The notes under the pieces were generated by a model. The model made no database searches, was not told where the DNA came from, and saw only the letters and a list, made by a program, of their open reading frames with translations. A DNA stretch of 51,059 nucleotides from Streptomyces fulvoviolaceus (GTDB lineage: Bacteria; Actinomycetota; Actinomycetes; Streptomycetales; Streptomycetaceae): the NCBI RefSeq assembly GCF_000718165.1, contig NZ_JOEY01000058.1, positions 1 to 51,059 of the forward strand. The letters are read 5' to 3'. Each line of letters starts with the position of its first letter. The stretch's first letter is position 1. Shown in pieces: positions 16,448 through 24,540 of this stretch. The position numbers and the translations under genes were made by a program.

Positions 16448-16525
16448 TCACCGTCCGAAATTTTTTTGAAGACCCTCTCTGCGGCTCGGGCGACGGGCCC
16501 TGGAGCACATTCCAGAACGGTGCGA

Positions 16526-17101
16526 TCAGAAGGACGCAACGAGGCGGGCCAGTGGCTCGGGCGCCTGCCCGGCCGGCAACGCGTCGACGAGCAGCCGCGC
16601 GTATCGGACCTTGTTGCCGCTGCGTCCCCCGAAGAACCGGCGCAACTGCGCTGTTGTCGGCCGCCCTCGCTGTGCCGGCTGGCGTTGGAGGATCCGGAAC
16701 GAGGCGAGCTCGCCCTGAGCCGCGATGATGTCGAGCACGGCGTCGGCCCCGAGGCAGCGGATGAGTTCGTCCTCCAGGTCGGCGTGACAGACGTGGAACC
16801 CCAGCTCGGCCAGGGAACCGGACCCGACACCTGCCCGGGTGAGCGCACGGGCGATGACACTCGACTCCCCCGCGTCGCACAGGCCGAGCAGCCGGTGGTC
16901 CGCACCGCCCGGGCCGTAGCGGTCCAGGAAGTGGACGATGCTGGTCGCACCGCCCATCGGCACGACCGTCACCCGCTCGGCTGCCAGATCACGGCCGACG
17001 CGACGGGCCAGCGTCTCGACCGCCACCCGGTCGCTCTCGCCCTCGACCAGCACCGTCGTCGCCTGCACAGCACCACCGTTCACCCGGATCGGCCGCGTCA
17101 T
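16526..17101 (-). CDS. Stand-alone TOPRIM-domain protein (OLD nuclease-like)
   Basis: 191 aa. LVEGESDRVAVETL places the TOPRIM glutamate at Glu20, and GLCDAGE (74-79) supplies the acidic Mg2+ site; a helical C-terminal part with FFGGRSGNKVRYARLLVDAL follows. This is the TOPRIM half of OLD-family nucleases without the usual ABC ATPase domain. Metal-dependent nucleic-acid cleavage is plausible but unproven. Its ATG overlaps the stop of the VOC gene (ATGA), so the two are coupled. No ATPase or helicase lies nearby to complete an OLD/Gabija-type system. Confidence 0.8.
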   Translation of the reverse strand: MTRPIRVNGGAVQATTVLVEGESDRVAVETLARRVGRDLAAERVTVVPMGGATSIVHFLDRYGPGGADHRLLGLCDAGESSVIARALTRAGVGSGSLAELGFHVCHADLEDELIRCLGADAVLDIIAAQGELASFRILQRQPAQRGRPTTAQLRRFFGGRSGNKVRYARLLVDALPAGQAPEPLARLVASF

Positions 17102-17820
17102 CGGGGGGTCAGCACACAGAACTCATGGCCGTCGGGATCGGCCATCACCACCCAGCTGACCTCGCCCTGGCCGATGTCGACGCGAGTCGCCCCGAGGGAG
17201 ACGAGACGGTCGACCTCCGCCTGCTGATCACCGTCCGCAGGTGGAGCGAGGTCGAAGTGCAGCCGGTACTTCCCGGTCTTCGGTGCCAGTGGCGGACCGC
17301 CCCACGTGACCTTCGGACCACCGTGCGGCGAGCGGATCGCGGTCTCCTCGTCCTGGTCCCAGACCAACGGCCAGCCCAGCGCCCGGCTCCAGAAGTACCC
17401 GACCTCCTGCGAACCGTCGCACGCGAGGGCTCCGACGAATCCGCAGTCGGCAAGAAACTTGTTCCCCGGCGGGATGACGCAGAACTCATTGCCCTCGGGG
17501 TCGGCGAGCACCACATGATCCGCATCCGGGCCTTGACCGATGTCGATGTGCCGGCCGCCGAGTCCGAGCGCCCTCGCCACAACCTCCTGCTGGTCGTCGA
17601 GAGACGTGCTCGTCAGATCGAAGTGCATCTGGTTCTGGCCCGTCTTCTCCTCCTGCGTCGGAAGAAATCGGATCCGGAACCCGGTGTCGTCGCTCGGTAG
17701 GAGCGCGATGCCGTCATGGGGGTCGTCGACCGACTCCCAGCCCAGGACGCCGGCCCAGAAACGCGCGAGACCCTGGGGGTCGTTCGCATCGAAACAGAGC
17801 GCGTGAAGGTGAGAAGTCAT
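17098..17820 (-). CDS. VOC-family protein with two glyoxalase-like domains
   Basis: 240 aa made of two tandem vicinal-oxygen-chelate domains (about 1-115 and 125-240). Each ends with the same signature: VVLADPEGNEFCVI in the first and VVMADPDGHEFCVL in the second. Two half-domains can form one metal site. The family covers glyoxalases, dioxygenases and resistance proteins; no substrate can be assigned. Start chosen at ATG 17820 (MTSHLHALCFDAND) with GAGG upstream. Coupled to the downstream TOPRIM gene. Confidence 0.85.
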   Translation of the reverse strand: MTSHLHALCFDANDPQGLARFWAGVLGWESVDDPHDGIALLPSDDTGFRIRFLPTQEEKTGQNQMHFDLTSTSLDDQQEVVARALGLGGRHIDIGQGPDADHVVLADPEGNEFCVIPPGNKFLADCGFVGALACDGSQEVGYFWSRALGWPLVWDQDEETAIRSPHGGPKVTWGGPPLAPKTGKYRLHFDLAPPADGDQQAEVDRLVSLGATRVDIGQGEVSWVVMADPDGHEFCVLTPR

Positions 17821-17931
17821 CGCCTCGGCATCTCCGATCTGCTGACTCACAGCCGCAGACAGGGCATGTCCTCCCCGCCCATGAAGACAGCAACGCTAAG
17901 TGCCCGGGAACTGCCACGCAACGCAAATTAA

Positions 17932-18318
17932 TCACCCCCGGCCCGCAGTCCCCCCGCCGAGAGCAACGGTCTTCTCGGCGCCCGAGAAGATGACGCCGGG
18001 GTCGGCCGGGGCCTGGTTGAGGACCCAGAGGCCGATCAGCGTGGCCAGCGTGAAGACGACGGCGATCAGGACGGCGAGGACGAGCCGGCGGCGGCGTTCG
18101 CGGCGCAGCCAGTCGCCGCGGGCCGTGCGGTAGGCGTCGGGCGCGGCCTGCACTCCCCCGGCCAGCGCCTCCAGGGCCTCGCGCAGTTCCCGCTCCGTGC
18201 GGCCCACGTCCGTGAGACCGTCCGGCATCCCTCCGCGCTCGTGTTCCATGCGGTTCTTCTCCGTACGGTTCTTCTCCGTGCGTTCGTCGTCTGTACGGCC
18301 CCGACCGGTGTCGTTCAT
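17932..18318 (-). CDS. Small single-pass membrane protein, possible anti-sigma factor
   Basis: 128 aa: a charged N-terminus with a repeated RTEKN block, a cytoplasmic helix region (LREALEALAGGVQAAP), a basic stretch RRERRRR, one transmembrane segment (79-100) and a short outer tail. The start overlaps the sigma-factor stop by 4 bp (ATGA) and has GGAGG upstream. Its place directly after a SigE-family sigma gene and its topology fit a membrane-bound modulator, but no zinc-binding ZAS motif is visible, so anti-sigma activity is only inferred. Confidence 0.75.
   Translation of the reverse strand: MNDTGRGRTDDERTEKNRTEKNRMEHERGGMPDGLTDVGRTERELREALEALAGGVQAAPDAYRTARGDWLRRERRRRLVLAVLIAVVFTLATLIGLWVLNQAPADPGVIFSGAEKTVALGGGTAGRG
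18251..18280. repeat. 15-bp tandem duplication in the membrane-protein gene
   Basis: Two copies of CGGTTCTTCTCCGT plus one variable base, in frame, encode the repeated RTEKN of the small membrane protein. Looks like replication slippage in a disordered N-terminus. Confidence 0.85.
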
Positions 18319-18902
18319 CGCCGGGCCTCCATCGCATGGCTCAGGGCGGCGATACCGCGGGAGGTGTGGGTCTTGACCGAGCCGCAGGAGATGCCCATCG
18401 CGGCGGCGATCTCGCTCTCCTTCAGCCCGAGCCAGTGGCGCAGCACGAGCGCCTCGCGCTGCCGGGCGGGCAACTGCTGGAGTGCGTCGATCAGGACGCG
18501 TTGGTCGTCGTGGAGGAGGGCGGTGCTCTCGGCCGAGGCGACGCTCTCCTCCGGCGGGTTCTCCACGTGCTTGCGGGCCACTTGGAGGTGACGTATGCGC
18601 ATCCGCGTCAGATTGCAGACGGTGGAGCGCAGGTAGGCCTCCGCCGCCTCGATGTCCCTGAGCCGCCGCCACTTGCGGTAGATCTGGTAGTACGCCTCGG
18701 CCACCACGTTCTCCGGGTCGTCCGCGCCCAGCAGCACGGCCAGCCGCAGCATCGAGGCGTAGTGCAGCTCGAACAGGCGGGCCAGGGCGGCTTCCCGCTC
18801 CAGGTCGGCCGGGTCGCTCACAGCGGGCGCGAGGGGATCGGCCGGGGCTGCGGGCCCCGGCACGGGCGGCAGCGTGAGGGGGGTGTCCGGTCTGCGTCTC
18901 AC
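18315..18902 (-). CDS. SigE-family ECF RNA polymerase sigma factor
   Basis: 195 aa. Region 2 spans about 30-95 (LFELHYASMLRLAVLLG, then VVAEAYYQIYRKWRRL), and region 4 about 130-185 (QLPARQREALVLRHWLGLKESEIA, then GSVKTHTSRGIAAL). This pattern matches the actinobacterial SigE-like family (TIGR02983 type). GTG 18902 overlaps the symporter stop (GTGA), and its own stop overlaps the start of the small membrane protein. Sigma synthesis is thus tied to translation of a transporter, which is unusual. Confidence 0.92.
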   Translation of the reverse strand: MRRRPDTPLTLPPVPGPAAPADPLAPAVSDPADLEREAALARLFELHYASMLRLAVLLGADDPENVVAEAYYQIYRKWRRLRDIEAAEAYLRSTVCNLTRMRIRHLQVARKHVENPPEESVASAESTALLHDDQRVLIDALQQLPARQREALVLRHWLGLKESEIAAAMGISCGSVKTHTSRGIAALSHAMEARR

Positions 18903-20461
18903 GGGTTGTTCGCTCCCGTCTCGGGGCGCCGCCTGATGGCGAGGCGGGTCGGTAGGTCGGTGAGGTCGGCGCCGCGCGGGACCCTCAGGCGTTCCAGGGC
19001 CCCGGTGGCGATCACGGCGACGGTCAGGTTGAGCAGAAGGGCGACGAGGCCGGCGTAGATCTCGACCGGCCGGTCGCCGAGGCCGACCGGTACGACGGAG
19101 GAGAAGCCCTCTCGCACCACGAGGACCGTTCCGGTCGCCATGCCCACAGCCCATCCGGCGAGCAGCGCCCGGGGGTGCAGTCGCCCGGTGAACAGCCCGA
19201 CGGCGACGGCCGGGAAGATCTGCAGGATCCAGACGCCGCCGAGCAGTTGGAGGTTGATCGCGTCCTGGTCGCGCAGTCCGAACACGAACGCGACCGCTCC
19301 CACCTTCGCCGTCAGCGACACCACCTTGGCGATGCGCACCTGCCGCTTGGGCGTGGCGGTCGGGTGGACGTACTCGACGTACACGTTCCGTACGAAGCTG
19401 GTGGCGGCGGCGATGGACATCACGGCGGCCGGGACCAGTGCCCCCACGGTGATCGCGGCGAACACCAGGCCGGCCAGCGGTGCCGGCATCAGCCGGTCGA
19501 CCAGCATCGGTACGGCGGCCTCGGCGCCGCCCTTCGGTGCGCGCACGCCCGCCGCGAGTGCGGCGATGCCCAGGAAGCCGAAGAGCGCGAGCAGCCCCGT
19601 CCAGGCGGGCAGCGCGACGGAGACCTTGCGCAGGGTGCGTGGGCCGTCGGCGGCGAACCCGGCGGTCAGGACGTGCGGGTACATCAGCAGGGCCAGCGCG
19701 GATCCGAGGGCGAGCGTGGCGTAGGCGGGCTGCTGGGCCGGGGACAACAGCAGTGCGGAGTGCGCCACATCCGTCCCGCCGAGCCGCCGGGCGGCTCCCT
19801 CGAAGACGGGGCCGGGGCCGCCGAGCCGGTCGAGGACCAGCCAGCAGACGGTGGTGAGCGAGACGAACACGGCCACCGCCTTGAGCGCGGAGATCACGGT
19901 GGGGGCGCGCAGCCCGTGCCGGTAGGTCGCCACGGCGAGTCCCGCGAAGAGCGCCACCAGCACCAGGTCTCCGGCCGCGCCGCGCGGATACACGCCCCCG
20001 GCCGTCAACACCGCTCGTATGCCGAGGAGTTGCAACGCCAGATACGGCATCGTCGCGAGGATCCCGGTCAGCGCGACCACCAGCGCGAGCGGCGGCGACC
20101 CGTAGCGGCCCCGGACGAAGTCGGCGGCGGTGATGTAGCCGTGCCGGCGGGCCACCGTCCACAGGCGGCTCAGCAGCACGAAGGCGAGCGGGCAGACGAT
20201 GATCGTGTAGGGCACGGCGAAGAACGCGGGGGCGCCGTTTCCGTAGGCCAGTCCGGGGACGGCGGTGAAGGTGTACGCGGTGAAGATCGTGCCGCCGAGC
20301 AGGAACCAGGTCCACACGGGGCCGAGGCTGCGGTCGGCCAGTGCCCAGCCTTCCAGGGAGGGCAGCCGGTCGCTGGGGTGCAGGCGGCGCGCGGTCACGG
20401 CGAGCAGCGACGCCCCGCCGATCACGGCGAGGAACGTCGCGGTCATGGCTCCGTCGGCCAT
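18899..20461 (-). CDS. Sodium:solute symporter, monocarboxylate (MctP-like)
   Basis: 520 aa with about 13 transmembrane segments and SSS-family features: an N-terminal YFLGDRSLG-type motif here reading WALADRSLGPVWTWF, GGTIFTAYTF, and PHVLTAGFAADGPRTLRK. The closest group I recognise is monocarboxylate/pyruvate permeases of the MctP type. The ATG at 20461 is preceded by AAGGACGG; ATG 20446 is an alternative. First gene of a three-gene operon with a sigma factor and a membrane protein, and divergent from cstA, another carboxylate transporter. Lactate/pyruvate/acetate as substrate is inferred. Confidence 0.88.
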   Translation of the reverse strand: MADGAMTATFLAVIGGASLLAVTARRLHPSDRLPSLEGWALADRSLGPVWTWFLLGGTIFTAYTFTAVPGLAYGNGAPAFFAVPYTIIVCPLAFVLLSRLWTVARRHGYITAADFVRGRYGSPPLALVVALTGILATMPYLALQLLGIRAVLTAGGVYPRGAAGDLVLVALFAGLAVATYRHGLRAPTVISALKAVAVFVSLTTVCWLVLDRLGGPGPVFEGAARRLGGTDVAHSALLLSPAQQPAYATLALGSALALLMYPHVLTAGFAADGPRTLRKVSVALPAWTGLLALFGFLGIAALAAGVRAPKGGAEAAVPMLVDRLMPAPLAGLVFAAITVGALVPAAVMSIAAATSFVRNVYVEYVHPTATPKRQVRIAKVVSLTAKVGAVAFVFGLRDQDAINLQLLGGVWILQIFPAVAVGLFTGRLHPRALLAGWAVGMATGTVLVVREGFSSVVPVGLGDRPVEIYAGLVALLLNLTVAVIATGALERLRVPRGADLTDLPTRLAIRRRPETGANNP

Positions 20462-20519
20462 GGGTCACCGTCCTTGGTGTGCCTGTGCCCTCGCCGACTA
20501 GTTGCGCGGACGGCCGGTT

Positions 20520-20569
20520 CGGTTGACGGAAAACGGGCGGGAAATCTTCTGGAAATTCGCTGTCAACCG
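20520..20569. promoter_or_regulatory. Dyad in the symporter/cstA intergenic region
   Basis: Arms CGGTTGAC (20520-20527) and GTCAACCG (20562-20569) match perfectly across 34 bp, a spacing suited to a regulator binding two helical turns or looping. They lie in the roughly 300-bp gap between two divergent transporter genes. Apart from this dyad and AGGAG before cstA, I see no gene in that gap. Confidence 0.35.
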
Positions 20570-20760
20570 GTTCCGGCGGGTGGGCAACTCTTGCACAGAC
20601 CCACAGCGAGCGGGAGAGGAGCGCAGGTCACGGCACGGACCGGTCATCACCGGCTACGGCGCGTCGTGGGCGCCGCGCGGTTCGTGGGAGGGCCGTTCTT
20701 CCCCGATCGCTGATCTTCACGCACTTCCTGTTGCACACCATCCCCAGGCGAGGAGCCGCC

Positions 20761-22908
20761 ATGCCTACGTCAGTCCTGCCCGAAACCGGCCCCGAAGTGC
20801 CGGAAAAGTCACGAATGCGGTCCATTGTGCTGTGGACCACTGTCGCGTTGCTCGGCGCCGTCGCCTGGGGCGTTCTCGCGCTGGCCCGCGGGGAGGAGAT
20901 CTCCGCGATCTGGCTGGTGGTGGCCGCGCTCGGTTCGTATGCCATCGCCTACCGCTTCTACTCGCGCTTCATCGCCCGCCGCGTGCTGAAGCCCGACGAC
21001 CGCAGGGCCACCCCCGCCGAACGCCTCGACGACGGCGTCGACTTCCAGCCGACGGACCGCCGGGTCCTGCTCGGCCACCACTTCGCCGCGATCGCCGGCG
21101 CCGGGCCGCTGGTGGGACCCGTGCTCGCGGCGCAGATGGGATACCTTCCCGGCACGCTGTGGATCGTCGCCGGGGTGATCTTCGCCGGAGCGGTGCAGGA
21201 CATGGTCGTGCTGTTCCTGTCGATGCGGCGGGACGGCAAGTCGCTGGGGCAGATGGCCCGCGACGAGATCGGCCGGGCGGGCGGCGGCGCCGCTCTGATC
21301 GCCGTCTTCACCATCATGATCATCCTGTTGGGGGTGCTGGCGCTGGTCGTCGTCAACGCCCTCGCCCACTCCCCGTGGGGCACCTTCTCGGTCGCGATGA
21401 CCGTGCCCATCGCCCTGTTCATGGGCTTCTGGATGCACCGCATACGGCCGGGCCGGGTCGTCGAGACCAGCCTGATCGGCGTGGCACTGCTGCTGCTCGC
21501 GATCGCGGGCGGCGGCTGGGTGCAGAACTCCTCGCTGGCCGACACCTTCACCCTGAGCCCGACGACCCTCGTCTTCTGTCTGATCGGATACGGCTTCGTC
21601 GCCTCCGTCCTGCCGGTGTGGATGCTCCTCGCGCCGCGTGACTACCTGTCCACCTTCATGAAGATCGGGACCATCGCACTGCTCGCGGTCGGCGTCGTGG
21701 TCGCCGCCCCGGTGATGCGCGCGGACGCGGTCAGCGAGTTCGCGACCTCGGGCGCGGGTCCGGTCTTCGCCGGATCCCTCTTCCCCTTCCTCTTCATCAC
21801 CATCGCCTGCGGCGCCCTGTCCGGCTTCCACGCCCTGGTCGCCTCGGGCACCACCCCGAAGCTGATCCAGAAGGAGTCCCAGGTCCGGATGATCGGCTAC
21901 GGCGCCATGCTGATGGAGTCGTTCGTCGCGATCATGGCGCTCATCGCCGCGGCCACCCTCGAACCCGGCCTGTACTACGCGATGAACGCACCCGCCGGAC
22001 TCCTCGGCACTACGGCGGAGTCGGCCTCGCACGCCGTGGCCGGGCTCGGCTTCACCATCACACCCGACCAACTCACCCAGGCCGCCAAGGCAGTTGAGGA
22101 GCAGACCCTGATCGCCCGCTCCGGCGGCGCGCCCACCCTCGCGGTCGGCATGTCGGAGATCTTCTCCGGGATCTTCGGCGGCACGGCGATGAAGGCCTTC
22201 TGGTACCACTTCGCGATCATGTTCGAGGCGCTGTTCATCCTCACGACGGTCGACGCGGGCACCCGGGTCGGGCGCTTCATGCTCCAGGACATGCTGGGCA
22301 ACGTGTGGAAGCCCATCGGCCGGGTCAACTGGAAGCCGGGCATCTGGCTGTGCAGCGGACTCGTCGTCGCCGCGTGGGGCTACTTCCTCTACACCGGCGC
22401 CACCGACCCGCTGGGCGGGATCAACCAGCTCTTCCCCCTCTTCGGCATCGCCAACCAGCTGCTCGCCGCCATCGCCCTCACCGTCTGCACCACGATCCTG
22501 GTCAAGTCCGGCCGCCTGCGCTGGGCCTGGGTGACGGGCGCCCCGCTGGTCTGGGTGGTCGCGGTGACCTTCACCGCGGGCTGGCAGAAGGTCTTCTCCG
22601 ACGACCCGAAGGTCGGCTTCTTCGCCCAACGGGCCCGGTACGCCGACGCCTTGGACGCCGGTCAGGTCCTGCCGCCCGCCAAGACCCTCGACGACATGCA
22701 CACCGTGGTCACCAACTCGACCGTCGACGGTGTCCTCATCACCCTCTTCCTGCTGCTGGTGACGGTCGTGATCGTCAACGCCGCGGTGGTGTGCGTGCGT
22801 GCCGTACGGTCCCGCTCTCCGCTGCCGACCACCGAGACGCCGTACGTCGAGTCACGCATCGACATGCCCGAGCAAGCCGACGAGCCGCTGGCGGGAGCCC
22901 GCCTGTGA
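20761..22908 (+). CDS. cstA: CstA-family carbon starvation / pyruvate transporter
   Basis: 715 aa, about 16-18 transmembrane helices. Conserved CstA blocks are visible: HHFAAIAGAGPLVGPVLAAQ, then MGYLPGTLWI, VDAGTRVGRFMLQDMLGN and GGINQLFPLFGIANQLLAAI. The family imports pyruvate (BtsT/CstA in enterics) or peptides. The ATG at 20761 has AGGAG 7 nt upstream; an open extension above it lacks a ribosome site. GTG of the YbdD gene overlaps its stop, the standard cstA-ybdD arrangement. Divergent from the symporter operon. Confidence 0.96.
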   Translation: MPTSVLPETGPEVPEKSRMRSIVLWTTVALLGAVAWGVLALARGEEISAIWLVVAALGSYAIAYRFYSRFIARRVLKPDDRRATPAERLDDGVDFQPTDRRVLLGHHFAAIAGAGPLVGPVLAAQMGYLPGTLWIVAGVIFAGAVQDMVVLFLSMRRDGKSLGQMARDEIGRAGGGAALIAVFTIMIILLGVLALVVVNALAHSPWGTFSVAMTVPIALFMGFWMHRIRPGRVVETSLIGVALLLLAIAGGGWVQNSSLADTFTLSPTTLVFCLIGYGFVASVLPVWMLLAPRDYLSTFMKIGTIALLAVGVVVAAPVMRADAVSEFATSGAGPVFAGSLFPFLFITIACGALSGFHALVASGTTPKLIQKESQVRMIGYGAMLMESFVAIMALIAAATLEPGLYYAMNAPAGLLGTTAESASHAVAGLGFTITPDQLTQAAKAVEEQTLIARSGGAPTLAVGMSEIFSGIFGGTAMKAFWYHFAIMFEALFILTTVDAGTRVGRFMLQDMLGNVWKPIGRVNWKPGIWLCSGLVVAAWGYFLYTGATDPLGGINQLFPLFGIANQLLAAIALTVCTTILVKSGRLRWAWVTGAPLVWVVAVTFTAGWQKVFSDDPKVGFFAQRARYADALDAGQVLPPAKTLDDMHTVVTNSTVDGVLITLFLLLVTVVIVNAAVVCVRAVRSRSPLPTTETPYVESRIDMPEQADEPLAGARL

Positions 22909-23093
22909 ACGCCCGGCAGTGGGCACGGGCGGTGCGCTGGTACCTGCGCGAACTGACGGGCGAGGCCGACTACGACCGCCACTGCGAGCGGCACCGACGC
23001 CACCACCCGCTCGCACCGGTACCGACCCGCCGCGAGTACGAGGTACAGCGCACACGCCATCGGGAGACCCATCCCCAAGGCCGCTGCTGCTGA
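22905..23093 (+). CDS. YbdD/YjiX family protein (CstA partner)
   Basis: 62 aa with the family core: RQWARAVRWYLRELTGEADY, then YDRHCERHRRHHP and PVPTRREYEVQRTRHRE, ending GRCC. These small cytoplasmic proteins are nearly always encoded after CstA and are needed for efficient uptake, by an unknown mechanism. GTG 22905 overlaps the cstA stop by 4 bp. Confidence 0.94.
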   Translation: MNARQWARAVRWYLRELTGEADYDRHCERHRRHHPLAPVPTRREYEVQRTRHRETHPQGRCC

Positions 23094-23110
23094 CCGCATG
23101 GAGACCGGGA

Positions 23111-23150
23111 GGTGCCGGCGGGGCTGTGTGTGACAGCGACCGCCGGCGCC
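23111..23150 (+). terminator. Terminator after cstA-ybdD
   Basis: Arms GGTGCCGGCGG and CCGCCGGCGCC (one G-U) with an inner GCTGT/ACAGC hairpin, 17 bp after the ybdD stop. Confidence 0.75.
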
Positions 23151-23188
23151 AAGCCCGTCGTGATCACCGCCGGGCTATCTTCTCCGCT

Positions 23189-23515
23189 ATGGATCCACTC
23201 GCATTCGACTACGAGAACCTGCACCTGCGCGTGGACCGCGGGGTGTTCGAGCTGTTCGACCTGGACGCCGCCGAGCACACGTTCCGGGTTCCGTTGCGCC
23301 GGCTCGGGGTGTTGGCGCACTACAAGAAGCCGGACAAGCCCGGCGAGTTGCTCTTCGGCGTCGTACGCGATCCGGATGCCGCGCTCTACGGCACAGACCG
23401 GGTCGCCTTCAAGTTCAGCAGCTCGCAGGCGGTCCGGGTACCGCCCGGGGACGAGCCGTTGTTCCGCGAGCACTTCGCCCAAGTGGCCGCGCTCGCCGAC
23501 CGGCGGGTGGTCTGA
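23189..23515 (+). CDS. Hypothetical protein, first of a tandem paralogous pair
   Basis: 108 aa, soluble, no cysteine cluster or signal. Core HLRVDRGVFELFDLDAAEHT followed by FRVPLRRLGVLAHYKK and LLFGVVRDPDAALYG. It aligns along its whole length with the next gene: HLRVDRGVFELF against HMRVDHGIFELF, VPLRRLGVLA against TPLSWVKVRA, and DEPLFREHFAQVAAL against DEPLYRAFFAELALL. Predicted mostly beta with a C-terminal helix. Function unknown. The ATG at 23189 has no clear ribosome site (the sequence before it is CTATCTTCTCCGCT), so a leaderless start is possible. One base separates it from its paralogue. Confidence 0.75.
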   Translation: MDPLAFDYENLHLRVDRGVFELFDLDAAEHTFRVPLRRLGVLAHYKKPDKPGELLFGVVRDPDAALYGTDRVAFKFSSSQAVRVPPGDEPLFREHFAQVAALADRRVV

Positions 23516-23516
23516 C

Positions 23517-23837
23517 GTGGAATCAAAGATCTTCGAGCACGACAGCGTCCATATGCGGGTCGATCACGGGATCTTCGAGCTGTTCCGGCGGAATCGCATC
23601 ATCGGGTCGTACCGGACTCCGCTGAGCTGGGTGAAGGTACGCGCCGAGGCGCGCAAGGGCGGCTTGACCCGGCTGCACTTCGGCAACGTCGAGGAGCTCG
23701 ACGAACCGATCTACGCGAGCACGACGAGCTCCAGGCATCTGCTCGTCACCGTCGAGATCCAGACCACCGACGAGCCCCTCTACCGTGCCTTCTTCGCCGA
23801 GCTCGCCCTTCTGTCCGAGCGTCCGATCGCCTCGTAG
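23517..23837 (+). CDS. Hypothetical protein, second of a tandem paralogous pair
   Basis: 106 aa starting at GTG 23517 directly after the first copy's stop. Core VHMRVDHGIFELFRRNRIIG, YRTPLSWVKVRAEARKGG, then DEPLYRAFFAELALLSERP. It has diverged far from its neighbour (roughly 30 % identity by eye), so the duplication is old and both copies have been kept, hinting at a heterodimer or two related ligands. No known domain recognised. The decayed resolvase begins just beyond its stop. Confidence 0.75.
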   Translation: MESKIFEHDSVHMRVDHGIFELFRRNRIIGSYRTPLSWVKVRAEARKGGLTRLHFGNVEELDEPIYASTTSSRHLLVTVEIQTTDEPLYRAFFAELALLSERPIAS

Positions 23838-23859
23838 TGGATCTGTTCTTCCCGGAGGG

Positions 23860-24324
23860 TACCGGCCCTTCTTCGCGCCTGTGGTGATGACGAGCCGCTT
23901 GGCGATGTCGCGCAGGCTCATCTCCTGATCGCGGAGGTGGAGGGCCATGGACAGCATGGACTCGTCGGTGACGCCCGCGCCGTCGATGGTCTTGCCGCGC
24001 TCGCGGGCCGACTCGTGGCCTTCGAGGGTGCGGTCGCGGAAGTCCTCGCGCTCCATACCGGACATGGCCGCGAGCACGGTGAACACGATGCCGGAGAGGT
24101 CGTGTGATCCCTTCAGCTCCCCGGTGAGGAACTCCAGGGCGACGTCGTTCGCCTTCAGCTCCTCAGCGGGCATGGCGAGTTCGATGCCGCGGCCGAGTCG
24201 TTCGTGTTCGTGGACGACGAGGGTGACGCGCACGCCGGAGGAACGGATCTCCCCGGCAAGCTGGGAGTCGAGCTGCGCGTCCAGGGACTGCTGTGCGGTC
24301 GAGGCACGCGTACCCGAGGCGGAC
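23860..24324 (-). pseudogene. Serine recombinase/resolvase, truncated and frameshifted
   Basis: The minus strand encodes VRLGYA (24307-24324), then after a 2-base deletion STAQQSLDAQLDSQLAGE and a long stretch typical of TnpR-like resolvases (ELKANDVALEFLTGELKGSH, LAAMSGMEREDFRDRTLEGH, MSLRDIAKRLVITTGAKKGR). The frameshift falls exactly where the catalytic serine segment (YARVS) should be. The HTH tail is cut off near 23860. Marks an old transposon or integrative insertion. Confidence 0.8.
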
Positions 24325-24540
24325 GTGCCCGACGGGCTCGGTGCCGGCGCTCACCGGCCGGGGCAGCTCGATCCACGCCGACCCCGGCTTGCGCACGGCC
24401 GGGGTCGGCACGTTCGACACTTTGGCGAGTTGAGGCACGAGCCGGAACCGGGCGGTGTGGTACTGAACCGCCACCCTGCCCTTGCCGGTCCGGCACGGGG
24501 AGCCCGCCGGGGCGGATGTGGAAGCGTCCTATCGTCAGAG
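24325..24540. other. Decayed spacer, no gene seen
   Basis: Between the resolvase remnant and the MarR fragment. The minus strand stays open upstream of VRLGYA (WIELPRPVSAGTEPVGH) but I recognise no family. Confidence 0.5.

Noticed and set aside
16420..16467. GGACGG/CCGTCC hairpin followed by a T run, as a plus-strand terminator
   Set aside because: No plus-strand gene precedes it, and the loop is about 25 nt; the bases overlap the candidate ECF42 promoter.
16526..17101. OLD/Gabija-type anti-phage system
   Set aside because: Only the TOPRIM half is present; no ABC ATPase or UvrD-like helicase gene lies nearby.
18251..18280. CRISPR-like or regulatory repeat
   Set aside because: Just a 15-bp in-frame duplication inside a coding region; no spacers.
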